34,475 bases of DNA from CAZAQS01 sp964486825 (GTDB lineage: Bacteria > Chloroflexota > Anaerolineae > Anaerolineales > UBA4823). The translations under genes were made by a program, and so were the position numbers. A model generated the notes under the pieces. The model did no database searches, had not been told where the DNA came from, and saw nothing but the letters and a program-made list of their open reading frames with translations. Where the stretch lies: the NCBI GenBank assembly GCA_964486825.1, contig CAZAQS010000020.1, positions 1-34,475 on the forward strand, written 5' to 3'. Below, in pieces: positions 1-8,424 of the stretch. Every line of letters starts with the position of its first letter. Positions within the stretch are counted from its first letter, which is position 1.

Positions 1-444
1 CCAGAAAACATGGTAAAGGACAAGCTTACCGGGGATTTCGGGACCGCTGAAGATACCGCAAAATCGGGGGCCGTAGTTGGCGGACTGGCGGGATTGTTGG
101 TAGGCATTGGTATGATCATGGTCCCAGGAATTGGCCCAATATTGGGAGCAGGCGCGCTGGCAACCGCTCTCGGCTCGACTGCCGTTGGAGCCGGACTGGG
201 AGCAGCTGCTGGCGGGTTGAGAGGCGCGTTAGCTGAGATGGGTGTGCCTGATGTAGAAGCAACCGCCTACGAAAAAGGCGTTCAGAAAGGGGGCATTCTG
301 GTAACCGTCGTCACTGATGGGCAGAATGTTCAAGAAATAAAAGAAACCTTCAAAACCTATAACACGGTAGATTTAGGAGTAAAGAGAAGCATCGAAGACC
401 CTAAAACAGGGGACGCAAAGGATGATTTTCACAGCACCTTTTAG
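1..444 (+). CDS. General-stress-type glycine-zipper protein, 3' part (5' end outside window)
   Basis: The reading frame is open from the first base (codons Pro-Glu-Asn precede the first ATG at 10), so the gene probably begins upstream. Visible residues include a long Gly/Ala-rich hydrophobic segment (about 20-70 from the ATG at 10) with repeated small-residue spacing typical of a glycine zipper. A short alpha/beta tail follows, containing YEKGVQKGGILVTV. This layout matches the C-terminal half of proteins with an N-terminal general stress protein 17M (YflT-like) domain, common in Chloroflexota and Deinococcota. That domain would lie off the window. The role is unknown beyond a link to stress in relatives. 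A hairpin about 100 bp downstream may end the transcript. Family assignment is fairly likely; function is not established. Confidence 0.6.
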   Translation, partial: PENMVKDKLTGDFGTAEDTAKSGAVVGGLAGLLVGIGMIMVPGIGPILGAGALATALGSTAVGAGLGAAAGGLRGALAEMGVPDVEATAYEKGVQKGGILVTVVTDGQNVQEIKETFKTYNTVDLGVKRSIEDPKTGDAKDDFHSTF

Positions 445-550
445 AAGATTAGCCGAGATTGCCGGTAGCTGAATATATTTAGAGCGACAACAAGAGGATC
501 GGGAAATATTCAAGGGGACATTAGCTACCGAACCAACTCGGCATAGAAAG

Positions 551-574
551 CAGCGGGCTTTATTAAGCCCGCTG
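551..574 (+). terminator. Perfect inverted repeat downstream of the stress-type gene, probable terminator
   Basis: A 10-bp perfect stem (CAGCGGGCTT / AAGCCCGCTG) closes a 4-nt TATT loop 107 bp after the preceding stop codon. It is GC-rich and stable. The expected run of T after the stem is missing (next bases CATTGATTAA), so it could be a weak intrinsic terminator or a transcript-end stabilising hairpin. The rest of the 290-bp gap (445-734) holds a promoter-like sequence and no gene that I can see. Confidence 0.5.
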
Positions 575-638
575 CATTGATTAACAGCTATCTATTCCCT
601 CGTCAGAAAAATACATAAGGAACACAAACAACCCCGAA

Positions 639-666
639 TTGATATTCGGTTAACTTGGATTAGAAT
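639..666 (+). promoter_or_regulatory. Probable sigma-70-type promoter for the M14 peptidase
   Basis: TTGATA, 16 bp, TAGAAT: each hexamer matches the consensus at 5 of 6 positions. Initiation would fall near 673, giving a leader of about 60 nt before the ATG at 735. The -35 lies in a small dyad (CCGAA..TTCGG). Confidence 0.45.
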
Positions 667-734
667 TGCTCCAGGCATAACCCACTTACGCGGGTAGGGA
701 AAAACCACCAAAACCATGTCAAAAGGAACCTTCA

Positions 735-2453
735 ATGCAATTCAACCGCTATTTCACCAACCCAGAAATCGAGACAATTCTGAAGGAATGGACCCAGGAT
801 TATCCAAACCTGGCCGGGTTGACATCCATTGGTCAGAGTTACGAAGGTCATCCCCTTTGGATGCTGACTATAACCAACCTGGAGACCGGGAAAGACACGG
901 AGAAGCCGGCGATATGGATTGATGGCAATATCCATGCGACAGAGATCGCCGCAGCTACGACAAGTATGTATATCGCTTACAGCCTGCTTACCGGGTATGG
1001 CAAAGATAGCCGAATCACACGCCTGTTAGACACCAGCACCTTTTATATCCTCCCGCGGGTTAACCCGGATGGAGCCGCTATGGCTATGGCACCCTCCCCG
1101 CATTACCTTCGCTCCGGAGTACGCCCCTATCCCTGGAACGAGAAAGATGAAGGTCTTCACCCTCAGGATATCGATGGAGATGGCAGAATCCTCCAAATGC
1201 GAATTCAGGACCCGAACGGAGATTGGAAAATCAGCTCACTGGAAGATCGGCTGATGGAAAAACGGGACCCAGATGAGCACGGGGGTGTGTATTACCGTAT
1301 GCTATCCGAGGGATTGCTGGAGGATTTTGATGGATACATCATCAAGGAGGCCCGCCCGGTAGAAGGCCTGGACTTCAACCGTAACTTTCCTTTTGAATGG
1401 CGTCCAGAAGGCGATCAGGGCGGCGCAGGCCCTTACCCCACCTCTGAACCCGAGATCAAAGCCATGGTGGATTTCATTGCAATCCACCCGAATATCAATG
1501 CTGCGATTACCTACCACACCTTCAGCGGTGTCATCCTGCGCCCATATAGTACAAAAGCCGACGAGGAAATGGAAACAGAAGACCTATGGGTGTTTCAAAA
1601 GATCGGTGAGATCGGCAAAAAGGGAACAGGCTACGAATGTGTTTCGACGTTCCACGATTTTAAATACCATCCCAAAGAAGTGACAACCGGCGCATTTGAT
1701 GATTGGATTTTCGACCAGCTCGGCGCCTACAGCTTCACAATCGAGCTGTGGGACCTGCCAACCAGGGCAGGCATCGAGAAGCGCAAGCTGATGGAGTGGT
1801 TCAGGGATCACCCTCACGAGGATGACCTGAAGATATTACGTTGGGTCGAGGAACATGCGGACCAAGATGCCTATATAAGCTGGTACAACTACGATCATCC
1901 CCAACTTGGCAAGGTGGAGCTGGGTGGATTCAACCAGATGTATACCTGGCGCAACCCTCCCCAGGCATATATGGGAGAAGAAGCGGCCCGTAACCTGCCA
2001 TTCGTAATCTCCCTGGCAGATATGTTGCCCCGCCTGGCACTTCATAGTTTAATCATAACTCCCCTGAATGAAAACAACTACCGCATAAATTTGGTGGTCG
2101 AGAACAGTGGATTTTTACCTACCTTCACCAGCGTGCAAGGGAAAAAGCGTAAAGCTATCCGACCGGTTCGGGCCGAGATCGAGCTACCTCAAGAAGCCAC
2201 CCTTGTAAACGGGAAAAGAAGGGTGGAGATCGGCCACCTGGAAGGGCGAAGCAATAAGTTGGATGTAAGCATCTATTCCACCAGCCCGACGGATAACCGC
2301 GGCCGGGTAGAGTGGGTAGTAAAGGCTCCGTCAGGGACTGTCCTCGAGATCAAAGTAGCTAGCGAGCGTGCTGGAACGGTCCGAAGACGGGTACGATTAG
2401 ATCCGCTGAAAACCACTCAAGACAGGAGTAATTCTTATGACTTCTCTGGTTAA
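735..2453 (+). CDS. M14-family zinc carboxypeptidase
   Basis: This 572-aa metallo-carboxypeptidase-like protein would remove C-terminal residues from peptides. Zinc ligands are visible as H67-x-x-E70 (HATE) and H261 (YHTF). The substrate-binding Asn-Arg pair is in DFNRNFP (about 213-219), and the general base is Glu337 in TIELW. The fold covers roughly residues 10-400, followed by a beta-rich C-terminal region. An acidic DIDGDG loop (145-150) resembles an EF-hand-type calcium loop inserted in the catalytic domain. No signal peptide is seen, so it is probably cytoplasmic, unlike most secreted M14 enzymes. The ATG at 735 has AAAGGAA just upstream. The 3' end overlaps a 30-codon micro-ORF that itself overlaps mgsA, suggesting one transcript. 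Family is secure; the substrate is unknown. Confidence 0.92.
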   Translation: MQFNRYFTNPEIETILKEWTQDYPNLAGLTSIGQSYEGHPLWMLTITNLETGKDTEKPAIWIDGNIHATEIAAATTSMYIAYSLLTGYGKDSRITRLLDTSTFYILPRVNPDGAAMAMAPSPHYLRSGVRPYPWNEKDEGLHPQDIDGDGRILQMRIQDPNGDWKISSLEDRLMEKRDPDEHGGVYYRMLSEGLLEDFDGYIIKEARPVEGLDFNRNFPFEWRPEGDQGGAGPYPTSEPEIKAMVDFIAIHPNINAAITYHTFSGVILRPYSTKADEEMETEDLWVFQKIGEIGKKGTGYECVSTFHDFKYHPKEVTTGAFDDWIFDQLGAYSFTIELWDLPTRAGIEKRKLMEWFRDHPHEDDLKILRWVEEHADQDAYISWYNYDHPQLGKVELGGFNQMYTWRNPPQAYMGEEAARNLPFVISLADMLPRLALHSLIITPLNENNYRINLVVENSGFLPTFTSVQGKKRKAIRPVRAEIELPQEATLVNGKRRVEIGHLEGRSNKLDVSIYSTSPTDNRGRVEWVVKAPSGTVLEIKVASERAGTVRRRVRLDPLKTTQDRSNSYDFSG

Positions 2454-2529
2454 AGAAAAAGTTACCCAACAGGGAGTCGAATTCCTTGGAAAGCCGCAAA
2501 CAGCGCTGATCGTCAAGGAGGGAAAATGA
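2437..2529 (+). CDS. Micro-ORF of 30 codons bridging the peptidase gene and mgsA
   Basis: An ATG at 2437, eight bases after a good ribosome-binding site (ACAGGAG, 2422-2428), opens a 30-codon frame starting MTSLVKEKVT. It overlaps the last 17 bp of the upstream peptidase gene, and its stop shares an ATGA with the mgsA start. The peptide is hydrophilic with mixed charge, and I recognise no family. It may be a real small protein or a coupling/leader peptide. The strong site, frame and 4-base overlap support translation, but a chance frame cannot be excluded at this length. Confidence 0.4.
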   Translation: MTSLVKEKVTQQGVEFLGKPQTALIVKEGK

Positions 2530-2990
2530 AAAAAAACAAGTCTACCCTGGGAAGCAAGAAGAAGATTGCCTTGATCGCGCATGACGCCCGCAAGAAAGAT
2601 TTGCTGGATTGGGTCAAGTACAACCGGGATATCCTGAGCCAGCACTCCCTGTTCGGCACGGGCGGGACAGGCTCTCTGATCGCTAAAGAAACCCAACTGC
2701 CGGTTAACCGGCTGAAAAGCGGGCCCCTGGGCGGCGATCAGCAAATCGGAGCCAGAATTTCAGAGGGCGAGATTGATTTCCTGATTTTCTTTTGGGACCC
2801 TTTGGAAGCGCAACCGCATGACCCGGATGTGCGCGCCTTGCTACGCCTGGCAGTCTTATACAATATCCCTACCGCCTCCAACCGGGTGACAGCCGATTTC
2901 CTGGTTTCATCACCATATATGTCCAGCGAATACGAAGGGGAGTTTTTGGAATATACCATCAACTACCCCAGGTCATCCAGCAGCTCTTAA
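2526..2990 (+). CDS. mgsA: Methylglyoxal synthase
   Basis: Converts dihydroxyacetone phosphate to methylglyoxal and phosphate, a bypass that frees phosphate when triose phosphates accumulate. The 154-aa protein has the family length. The block GPLGGDQQIGA carries the catalytic Asp71, FFWDPL carries Asp91, and HDPDVRALLRLA carries His98 and Asp101, numbered as in the E. coli enzyme. The N-terminal IALIAHD (His19) is also conserved. The C-terminus ends in a serine run. The start has an AAGGAGG site (2515-2521) and overlaps the stop of a micro-ORF by four bases. It converges on the M23 gene with a 10-bp gap and no hairpin. No glyoxalase gene lies nearby to detoxify the product. Confidence 0.96.
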   Translation: MKKNKSTLGSKKKIALIAHDARKKDLLDWVKYNRDILSQHSLFGTGGTGSLIAKETQLPVNRLKSGPLGGDQQIGARISEGEIDFLIFFWDPLEAQPHDPDVRALLRLAVLYNIPTASNRVTADFLVSSPYMSSEYEGEFLEYTINYPRSSSSS

Positions 2991-3000
2991 ACTGCAGGAC

Positions 3001-3918
3001 CTAATTCTCCATACCGGCTAATCCATAAACGAGCAACCCGACAGGATCCAGCAATACATAATCCCCACTCATTCGCCAGAGGGCATACTTTTCCATCTGG
3101 TCGATTTGAGAGCGCGTATCATAGTACTGCATGCCGGTAAACTGGCTTCCGGCAGGCCCATAGCGAGCTTCAAAATGCAGGTGCGGGGCGCTGGACCACT
3201 CCTCAGGAGTGTTGCCTACATAACCCAACCTCTGCCCACACTCTACCTCGGCTCCCACCTCCACCAGCGGAGGCTCGTTCATATGCGCGTAGAGCAGGTA
3301 TAACGATTGCTTTGGAGGGATGCCCAGGTGCTCAACAACTTGCTCGGGCAGCCGGTCATACAACGTTTCTACCATCACCATAAACCCGTAAGGAACCAGG
3401 TTCTGATTGACAGTGGTAACCTTTCCTGGAAGAACAGATTGTACCGGAACTCCCAAGATCGAAAGCCGTTCGCCGCGGCGGTAGTAGGCAAAGTCAACCC
3501 CATGATGCCCGGTATCTTTGCCTACCGGAGGCGGATCGTAAGGAAAGCTGATGATCTCCTGGAGGTCTGCCAGGCTGTGACCCTCCAATGGCGAACAAAA
3601 CTGGAGATGGGGGACGGGTTCGGGTGTGATCGAGGGATTGGGAGTTGGGGTAAAATATACGGGTGTGGCGACGGCTGGCTCCCCTTGGGTAGATGCTGTA
3701 GCCACCGCAGGCGTCCTTGACAGCAATAAGAGCTGTGCCTCAGATGTACGTACCGTATCCTGATCCACTGGGATCGACGTCTCGGCTGCCTGGTTTGCCC
3801 CCTCCCTGGGCAAGCATCCCGATAGGGAAAGCAAAAATACGGCCAACAACGCCAAACCTTTCTTTAAGAAAATTGCTTTTACACTGAAAATGGATTTTAC
3901 TCCCAGCCCTTTTGGCAT
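3001..3918 (-). CDS. M23 (LytM-type) peptidase lipoprotein
   Basis: A 305-aa predicted lipoprotein: basic N-terminus, a hydrophobic stretch, then lipobox LSGC with the lipidated Cys at about 35. A Thr/Pro-rich linker (about 60-105) precedes a LytM-type metallopeptidase domain. Its zinc motifs are intact: HHGVD (138-142), YAHM (about 210) and HLH (246-248). Such enzymes cleave peptide cross-links of murein or act as cell-envelope hydrolases. Many Chloroflexota have unusual or thin walls, so the substrate is uncertain. The ATG at 3918 is preferred over TTG at 3921 because AGGAAG lies 7 nt upstream of it. It is divergent from ruvX and convergent with mgsA. Confidence 0.88.
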   Translation of the reverse strand: MPKGLGVKSIFSVKAIFLKKGLALLAVFLLSLSGCLPREGANQAAETSIPVDQDTVRTSEAQLLLLSRTPAVATASTQGEPAVATPVYFTPTPNPSITPEPVPHLQFCSPLEGHSLADLQEIISFPYDPPPVGKDTGHHGVDFAYYRRGERLSILGVPVQSVLPGKVTTVNQNLVPYGFMVMVETLYDRLPEQVVEHLGIPPKQSLYLLYAHMNEPPLVEVGAEVECGQRLGYVGNTPEEWSSAPHLHFEARYGPAGSQFTGMQYYDTRSQIDQMEKYALWRMSGDYVLLDPVGLLVYGLAGMEN

Positions 3919-3964
3919 CAACGATCTTCCTGGAACCTTTCCGAGCCTGCGGTCACCGGATAGG

Positions 3965-3993
3965 ATTATACCTGCCAGCTGATATCCTCGTAA
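3965..3993 (-). promoter_or_regulatory. Possible promoter for the M23 lipoprotein gene
   Basis: On the minus strand, TATAAT (3970-3965) matches the -10 consensus exactly, with a poor -35 (TTACGA) 17 bp upstream. The leader would be about 40 nt and contain the AGGAAG ribosome-binding site. It lies in the 83-bp divergent gap with ruvX. Confidence 0.4.
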
Positions 3994-4001
3994 CCCTACC
4001 C

Positions 4002-4436
4002 ATGCGCATCTTAGCCGTTGATCCTGGAGAAAAAAGGTTGGGTGTGGCGATCAGCGATCCCACCAGCACGATTGCCAACCCCTTGACGATCGTGAAGCAC
4101 ACCGCTCGCGCCACCGACGCGGCAGTTATCGTAAAGCTGGCAAGTGAACACCAGGTTGGATTGATCGTGATCGGCCAAAACCTGGATATAGAAGGAGAGC
4201 CTACCCCTCAGAGCCAGATGGCAGAGCGCCTGGCTGAGGCTATCCGCAAGCAAACCTCATTACCTGTGGAATTGTGGGATGAGAGCGGCAGCACCCAGGC
4301 TGCCCGGGCTGCCCGGATTGCCATGGGGGTCAAAAGAAAAAAGCGAAGAGGTCATATGGACGACCTGGCAGCAGCCGTGATCTTGCAATCCTACCTGGAT
4401 GCCCGTTCTGAAGACAACTACAATGACTCTAGATAG
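4002..4436 (+). CDS. ruvX: Putative pre-16S rRNA nuclease / YqgF-family resolvase
   Basis: A 144-aa RNase-H-fold protein of the YqgF/RuvX family, linked to 16S rRNA 5'-end processing and earlier described as a Holliday-junction resolvase. The family landmarks are present: AVDPGEKRLGVAISD at the N-terminus (catalytic Asp7), VIGQNLDIEGEPTPQ in the middle, ELWDESGSTQAA, and MDDLAAAVILQSYLD at the C-terminus with the last acidic residues. An upstream in-frame ATG at 3912 would add 30 residues unlike the family and overlap the divergent gene, so ATG 4002 is chosen. It has no clear ribosome-binding site. The 3' end overlaps mltG, a common pairing in bacteria. Confidence 0.9.
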   Translation: MRILAVDPGEKRLGVAISDPTSTIANPLTIVKHTARATDAAVIVKLASEHQVGLIVIGQNLDIEGEPTPQSQMAERLAEAIRKQTSLPVELWDESGSTQAARAARIAMGVKRKKRRGHMDDLAAAVILQSYLDARSEDNYNDSR

Positions 4437-5589
4437 CCTCGCCATGATGAAAAGCAAGCGAAGGTCCTGCCTGGCATTCTCTATCATCACTTTGATCATC
4501 CTTTTAATAGTTGGCTCCTTGCTCTTTGGAGGTATTCTGCTGGTTTTGCCCGCCAGAGCTGAGCAAGTGTTCGGACCGGCCTCACCCCGGCTGAACAGCC
4601 TGCAGCGCATCGGATACTCGCTCATGCTTCTGGTTCAGGAAAAAGACCTGACCCAACCGGTCGACTCGTTCGGTACGGATAAAAGGTTCAGGATCGAAAT
4701 AGGTGAAACGACGCCCTCTGTGATCGGCCGTTTGTTGGAAGCCGGCTTGATCTCCAACCCGGCGGCTTTTAGAACCTACCTGCGTTATAGCGGTTTGGAT
4801 ACGACATTGCAGGCTGGTACATATACCCTAAACCCGCGCATGGCGCCAGTGGAGCTTGCCCAGGAGCTGCAAGACGCCACTCCCAAGCAGGTGACCTTCC
4901 ACATACTACCCGGATGGCGAATGGAAGAGATTGCAGCAGCCCTTCCGACCTCAGGGCTGGATATTTCCCAGGATGATTTTTTCCTGGCTGCTCGTTCAAT
5001 CCCGCCGGACTATTCCTTCTCGAACCAAATCTCATCCATAAATTCTCTTGAGGGGTTCCTTTTCCCAGACAGCTATATCTTCGATCGCGAAATATCGACC
5101 GGGGAATTCCTGATGGCAATCCTGGATAACTTTGAGGTACAAGTCACACCCCGCTTGAGGGAACGCTATGAGCAACAAAATCTCTCCCTTTTAGAAGCCG
5201 TTACGTTGGCTTCGATCGTCCAGCGAGAAGCGGTTGCAGAAGATGAAATGCCGCTATTAGCATCCGTCTTCTTTAACCGCTTGTCTATTGGAATGAAGCT
5301 GGAGACCGACCCAACTGTCCAATACGCCATTGGATATAATGCAAATCAAAACACCTGGTGGACAAATCCGCTCAGCCTGGCAGACCTGCAAGTCGATTCA
5401 CCCTACAATACCTACCTGTATCCGGGCTTGCCACCCGGGCCTATCGCCAACCCCAACCTGGCGGCTTTAAGAGCCGTCGCCTTTCCGGCCCAGACGCCCT
5501 ATTATTACTTCCGAGCCGGGTGTGATGAGTCCGAGCGGCATTTGTTCTCGACTACTTTCGAAGAACACCTTCAGAATGCCTGCCCATAA
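4423..5589 (+). CDS. mltG: Endolytic murein transglycosylase
   Basis: MltG cleaves nascent glycan strands at the membrane and helps set strand length. The protein has a short cytoplasmic N-terminus with basic residues (KSKRR), one membrane helix (about 16-42), a LysM-like region, and the YceG catalytic domain. Signature blocks are LEGFLFPDSY, LASIVQREA with the catalytic Glu (about 269), and YNTYLYPGLPPGPIANP near the end. Length (388 aa) is typical. Start choice is uncertain: ATG 4423 overlaps ruvX by 14 bp, while 4399 and 4444/4447 are in frame too and none has a strong ribosome-binding site. It is probably co-transcribed with ruvX. Confidence 0.93.
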   Translation: MTLDSLAMMKSKRRSCLAFSIITLIILLIVGSLLFGGILLVLPARAEQVFGPASPRLNSLQRIGYSLMLLVQEKDLTQPVDSFGTDKRFRIEIGETTPSVIGRLLEAGLISNPAAFRTYLRYSGLDTTLQAGTYTLNPRMAPVELAQELQDATPKQVTFHILPGWRMEEIAAALPTSGLDISQDDFFLAARSIPPDYSFSNQISSINSLEGFLFPDSYIFDREISTGEFLMAILDNFEVQVTPRLRERYEQQNLSLLEAVTLASIVQREAVAEDEMPLLASVFFNRLSIGMKLETDPTVQYAIGYNANQNTWWTNPLSLADLQVDSPYNTYLYPGLPPGPIANPNLAALRAVAFPAQTPYYYFRAGCDESERHLFSTTFEEHLQNACP

Positions 5590-5673
5590 GGGGGAATTGC
5601 ACTGATTAACTATCAGATGAAGTGCGTTGATCCAACAAATTTCGATTCAACCAGGGGGAGAAAAGGGGCAATA

Positions 5674-6930
5674 ATGAAGACAAAAAGACTAACAAATTAC
5701 CTGCCGGTCGTTTTACTCGTTTCACTCACCGTCCTGTGCTCATTCCTTGGCTTAACCTCTCCTGTTGGAGCTGCTGGGCAGGCAATCTGGCCTGAAATCT
5801 CTTTCGAAGCAGTCGCTACACCTTTGAACAGGCCGGTCGCAATCACTCATGCCGCAGACGGCAGCGGAAGGTTATTCGTGCTCGAACAAGCGGGTAGGAT
5901 CCGTGTCTTGCAGGAGGGCCAGCTGCAACCTGTCATATTTCTGGATATCCAGGAGCAGGTCAAATGCTGTGGTGAGGAGGGGCTATTAGGGCTCGCATTT
6001 CCACCCAATTATGCCGATAAGGGATATTTCTACGTATATTACACCCGCCTGGATGGGAATAACCAGGTATCCCGCTTCCACCTGGGCCCAAACCCCGATT
6101 TCGCCGATCCCAATAGCGAAGAAGAACTGCTCTTCCTGCACCACCCAACCTATAGAAACCATAATGGAGGCCAGCTGGTTTTCGGACCGGATGGCTATCT
6201 CTATATCGGTACAGGGGATGGCGGTGGGGCGGGTGATCCAGGAGATAACGCACAAGACCTTGAATCGCTATTGGGTAAAATATTGCGGATCGATGTTGAA
6301 TCAGCATACCGGCCTACACTTCAACTGGAGAACTCTCTATATTTGCCATTGCTTTCAGGTGGGACCGGAGCCACAACAGAAGCTTATTCCATCCCCCCGG
6401 ATAACCCCTTCCGTGATGATCCCCAGGCCTTGCCGGAAATCTGGGCATATGGGCTGAGAAACCCGTGGCGCTTCTCCTTCGATACTGCAACCGGGGACTT
6501 GTATATCGCCGATGTCGGGCAAAACGCCGTGGAAGAGGTTAACTTCCAGCCCGCCTCGAGCACTGGCGGGGAGAACTACGGCTGGGATATCTTGGAAGGG
6601 GACAGATGTTTCAACCCCTCCAGCGGGTGCATACCTCCCCCTGACTACCAACCCCCTGTCGCCGTTTACACACACACCCTGGGCTGCTCCGTCACGGGTG
6701 GAAAAGTATACCGTGGGACGGATTATCCCTCCTTGCAGGGTATTTACCTGTATGGAGATTACTGCTCTGGGCGAATTTGGGGTTTAGTACAGCAAGATGA
6801 CGACTGGCAGGACCAGGAGCTGGCAATTACAGATTACAGCATCTCGACCTTCGGGTCAGATGAAAATGGGGAATTGTACCTTGCAGATCTCAGCAGCGGG
6901 CAGATCTACAGGATTATTGCCAGCCCTTGA
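5674..6930 (+). CDS. Secreted PQQ-type glucose/sorbosone dehydrogenase-family protein
   Basis: This 418-aa protein carries a signal peptide (KTKR, then a hydrophobic run, cleavage near VGAAG) followed by a six-bladed propeller of the GSDH family. Landmarks are EQAGRIRVL, EEGLLGLAFPP, HNGGQLVFGPDGYLYIGTGD (the His corresponds to the catalytic base of soluble glucose dehydrogenases), LRNPWRFSFD and GENYGWDILEGD. Paired cysteines (CC near residue 80, further Cys late) fit an extracytoplasmic protein. It would oxidise an aldose with PQQ, but many relatives have unknown substrates and no PQQ biosynthesis genes are visible here. ATG 5674 is preferred over 5617 because AGGGGGAG lies upstream and the signal peptide begins there. 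It converges on the next gene with no gap. Confidence 0.88.
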   Translation: MKTKRLTNYLPVVLLVSLTVLCSFLGLTSPVGAAGQAIWPEISFEAVATPLNRPVAITHAADGSGRLFVLEQAGRIRVLQEGQLQPVIFLDIQEQVKCCGEEGLLGLAFPPNYADKGYFYVYYTRLDGNNQVSRFHLGPNPDFADPNSEEELLFLHHPTYRNHNGGQLVFGPDGYLYIGTGDGGGAGDPGDNAQDLESLLGKILRIDVESAYRPTLQLENSLYLPLLSGGTGATTEAYSIPPDNPFRDDPQALPEIWAYGLRNPWRFSFDTATGDLYIADVGQNAVEEVNFQPASSTGGENYGWDILEGDRCFNPSSGCIPPPDYQPPVAVYTHTLGCSVTGGKVYRGTDYPSLQGIYLYGDYCSGRIWGLVQQDDDWQDQELAITDYSISTFGSDENGELYLADLSSGQIYRIIASP

Positions 6931-8337
6931 TTATTTCAATATGTAATAGGTGGCGCGTTTATCCCCAACTTTAATGAGAACACCGCGGCTGACCAACTCA
7001 GCTAAGTCTCTGCGCAGAGTTTCCGGGTGCACATCCGGGCATAGGTCCCGGTAGGTGCTGCTGCTGATGCGCCGGTGCACAGCCAGGTGTCCAAGCGCCA
7101 TTTCCTGACGAGGATTCAACTGCATATCTCTGTAAGCAGACAGATCTGGGATAGCCCCAGGACCCGTATAGGGGGCGTATAACGTTACCCGAAAATTACC
7201 TGAAACTTCTTCAAAGCGCGGCGGTCGAAGCTGGTTTTGCTTCATAACGGTAACCACCCGGTCCAGGCCATAACCAAGCCGCTCGATAAATCCCATATCT
7301 GAAAGCACCTGGACGATGACCGCGTTGCGGGAAAAGCGCGCCTCCAGCAGATTATCCAACGTGACCGGCCCTGGTAAACGTCCCGGTGATTGGACCTCCA
7401 AACGGTCAGAGTAGATGTTCAAATGGATATTGTCGCCTTGCTGGTTGTAGTCACGGTGGGCAATTGCATTTACCACCAACTCTCGCACTGCCTCGAGCGG
7501 GTATTCCGGTTCTTCCAGGCGCGTTAATCCTAACAGCCGGACCACCGTACGCGAGTTCGCCCGCACGAACCCTTCCGCCTGGCGGAGTTGATCAGGGAGA
7601 GTGCCGCGTATATCCTCTTTGATAAAGCGATCTCCGAAAGCTATGCCCGTGAAATGCGCAGCCAGCATCGTAGAATTGGGCAGCCACTGCTGTGGGTAAC
7701 GACCAAACAGAAGCAAGGCAGCATAGGTGGGATGCAGCTCGCCGTCGACCCGCTTCAAGCAACCCCGCTGCAATAGGATCTCGTGACCGCTGCCGCCTCT
7801 GGAGGAAATATGATCTGGTAAGTTCAGCTTCTCCAGATAGTTATCGACCTGGACTGGATCTAGATCGTCCATCCCAGCTCCGGGGGGTACGAGCGACTCA
7901 AACTGGATCGCGCCGCGCTCGATCAAGAGCTGGCGGAGCCTGCGAGCGGGAAGCGGGTTGGTTTGGCGTCCATCCCGGCCCAGGTAGCTACCATCCAGGC
8001 TATATACGTTTGGAAGGCCAGCAGGGACACTCACCCATACGATTTGTGATGCCTGCTCACCTCCGGTAGAATAGACTCTCGGGATAGGCAGTACCAGGGG
8101 TGGATCAATCAGAAGGGCAGCCTGAAACACCTTGTCGACCATCCGGCTGACGTCACTGACTCCCTGAATTTGGCCCGAACGGGGGGTGATTCCGAGCAGA
8201 ATAGAACCCCCAATCGTATTCGCCATCCCTACCATTGTTGCAGCCAGCCGGGAAACCTGTACATCTTCGGGGAACCATTGCAAATCAGGTCCCATTCCCC
8301 GCGACAGGGTTGTGAAAATATCCGGTGATGAATGCAT
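6931..8337 (-). CDS. AlbA_2 / HATPase_c_4 putative transcriptional regulator
   Basis: A 468-aa protein with three parts. An N-terminal AlbA_2 (Schlafen AAA_4-like) domain covers about 15-140 (GMANTIGGSILLGI). A GHKL-type ATP-binding module covers about 270-390, with VNAIAHRDYNQQG as N-box, IYSDRLEVQSPGRLP and ERLGYGLDRV. A C-terminal winged helix (about 405-468, HRRISSSTYRDL) ends the protein. Such proteins are annotated as ATP-binding or RecG-like regulators; ligand and targets are mostly unknown. It lies 87 bp downstream of lon on the same strand. A TATAAA-type -10 within 10 bp of its ATG hints at its own leaderless promoter. Family assignment is good; function is not established. Confidence 0.82.
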   Translation of the reverse strand: MHSSPDIFTTLSRGMGPDLQWFPEDVQVSRLAATMVGMANTIGGSILLGITPRSGQIQGVSDVSRMVDKVFQAALLIDPPLVLPIPRVYSTGGEQASQIVWVSVPAGLPNVYSLDGSYLGRDGRQTNPLPARRLRQLLIERGAIQFESLVPPGAGMDDLDPVQVDNYLEKLNLPDHISSRGGSGHEILLQRGCLKRVDGELHPTYAALLLFGRYPQQWLPNSTMLAAHFTGIAFGDRFIKEDIRGTLPDQLRQAEGFVRANSRTVVRLLGLTRLEEPEYPLEAVRELVVNAIAHRDYNQQGDNIHLNIYSDRLEVQSPGRLPGPVTLDNLLEARFSRNAVIVQVLSDMGFIERLGYGLDRVVTVMKQNQLRPPRFEEVSGNFRVTLYAPYTGPGAIPDLSAYRDMQLNPRQEMALGHLAVHRRISSSTYRDLCPDVHPETLRRDLAELVSRGVLIKVGDKRATYYILK

Positions 8338-8424
8338 CCCTTTTATAATTCCCTGCTGCTGTGAAGAACAATTCCAATTCCAGGCCCGCTTGAGGCCTGC
8401 TGGTCCGTCCGCTTGGATTTTTGC

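Noticed and set aside
3912..4001. 30-residue N-terminal extension of ruvX
   Set aside because: The extension has no family likeness and overlaps the divergent lipoprotein gene; homology begins at MRILAVDPGE.
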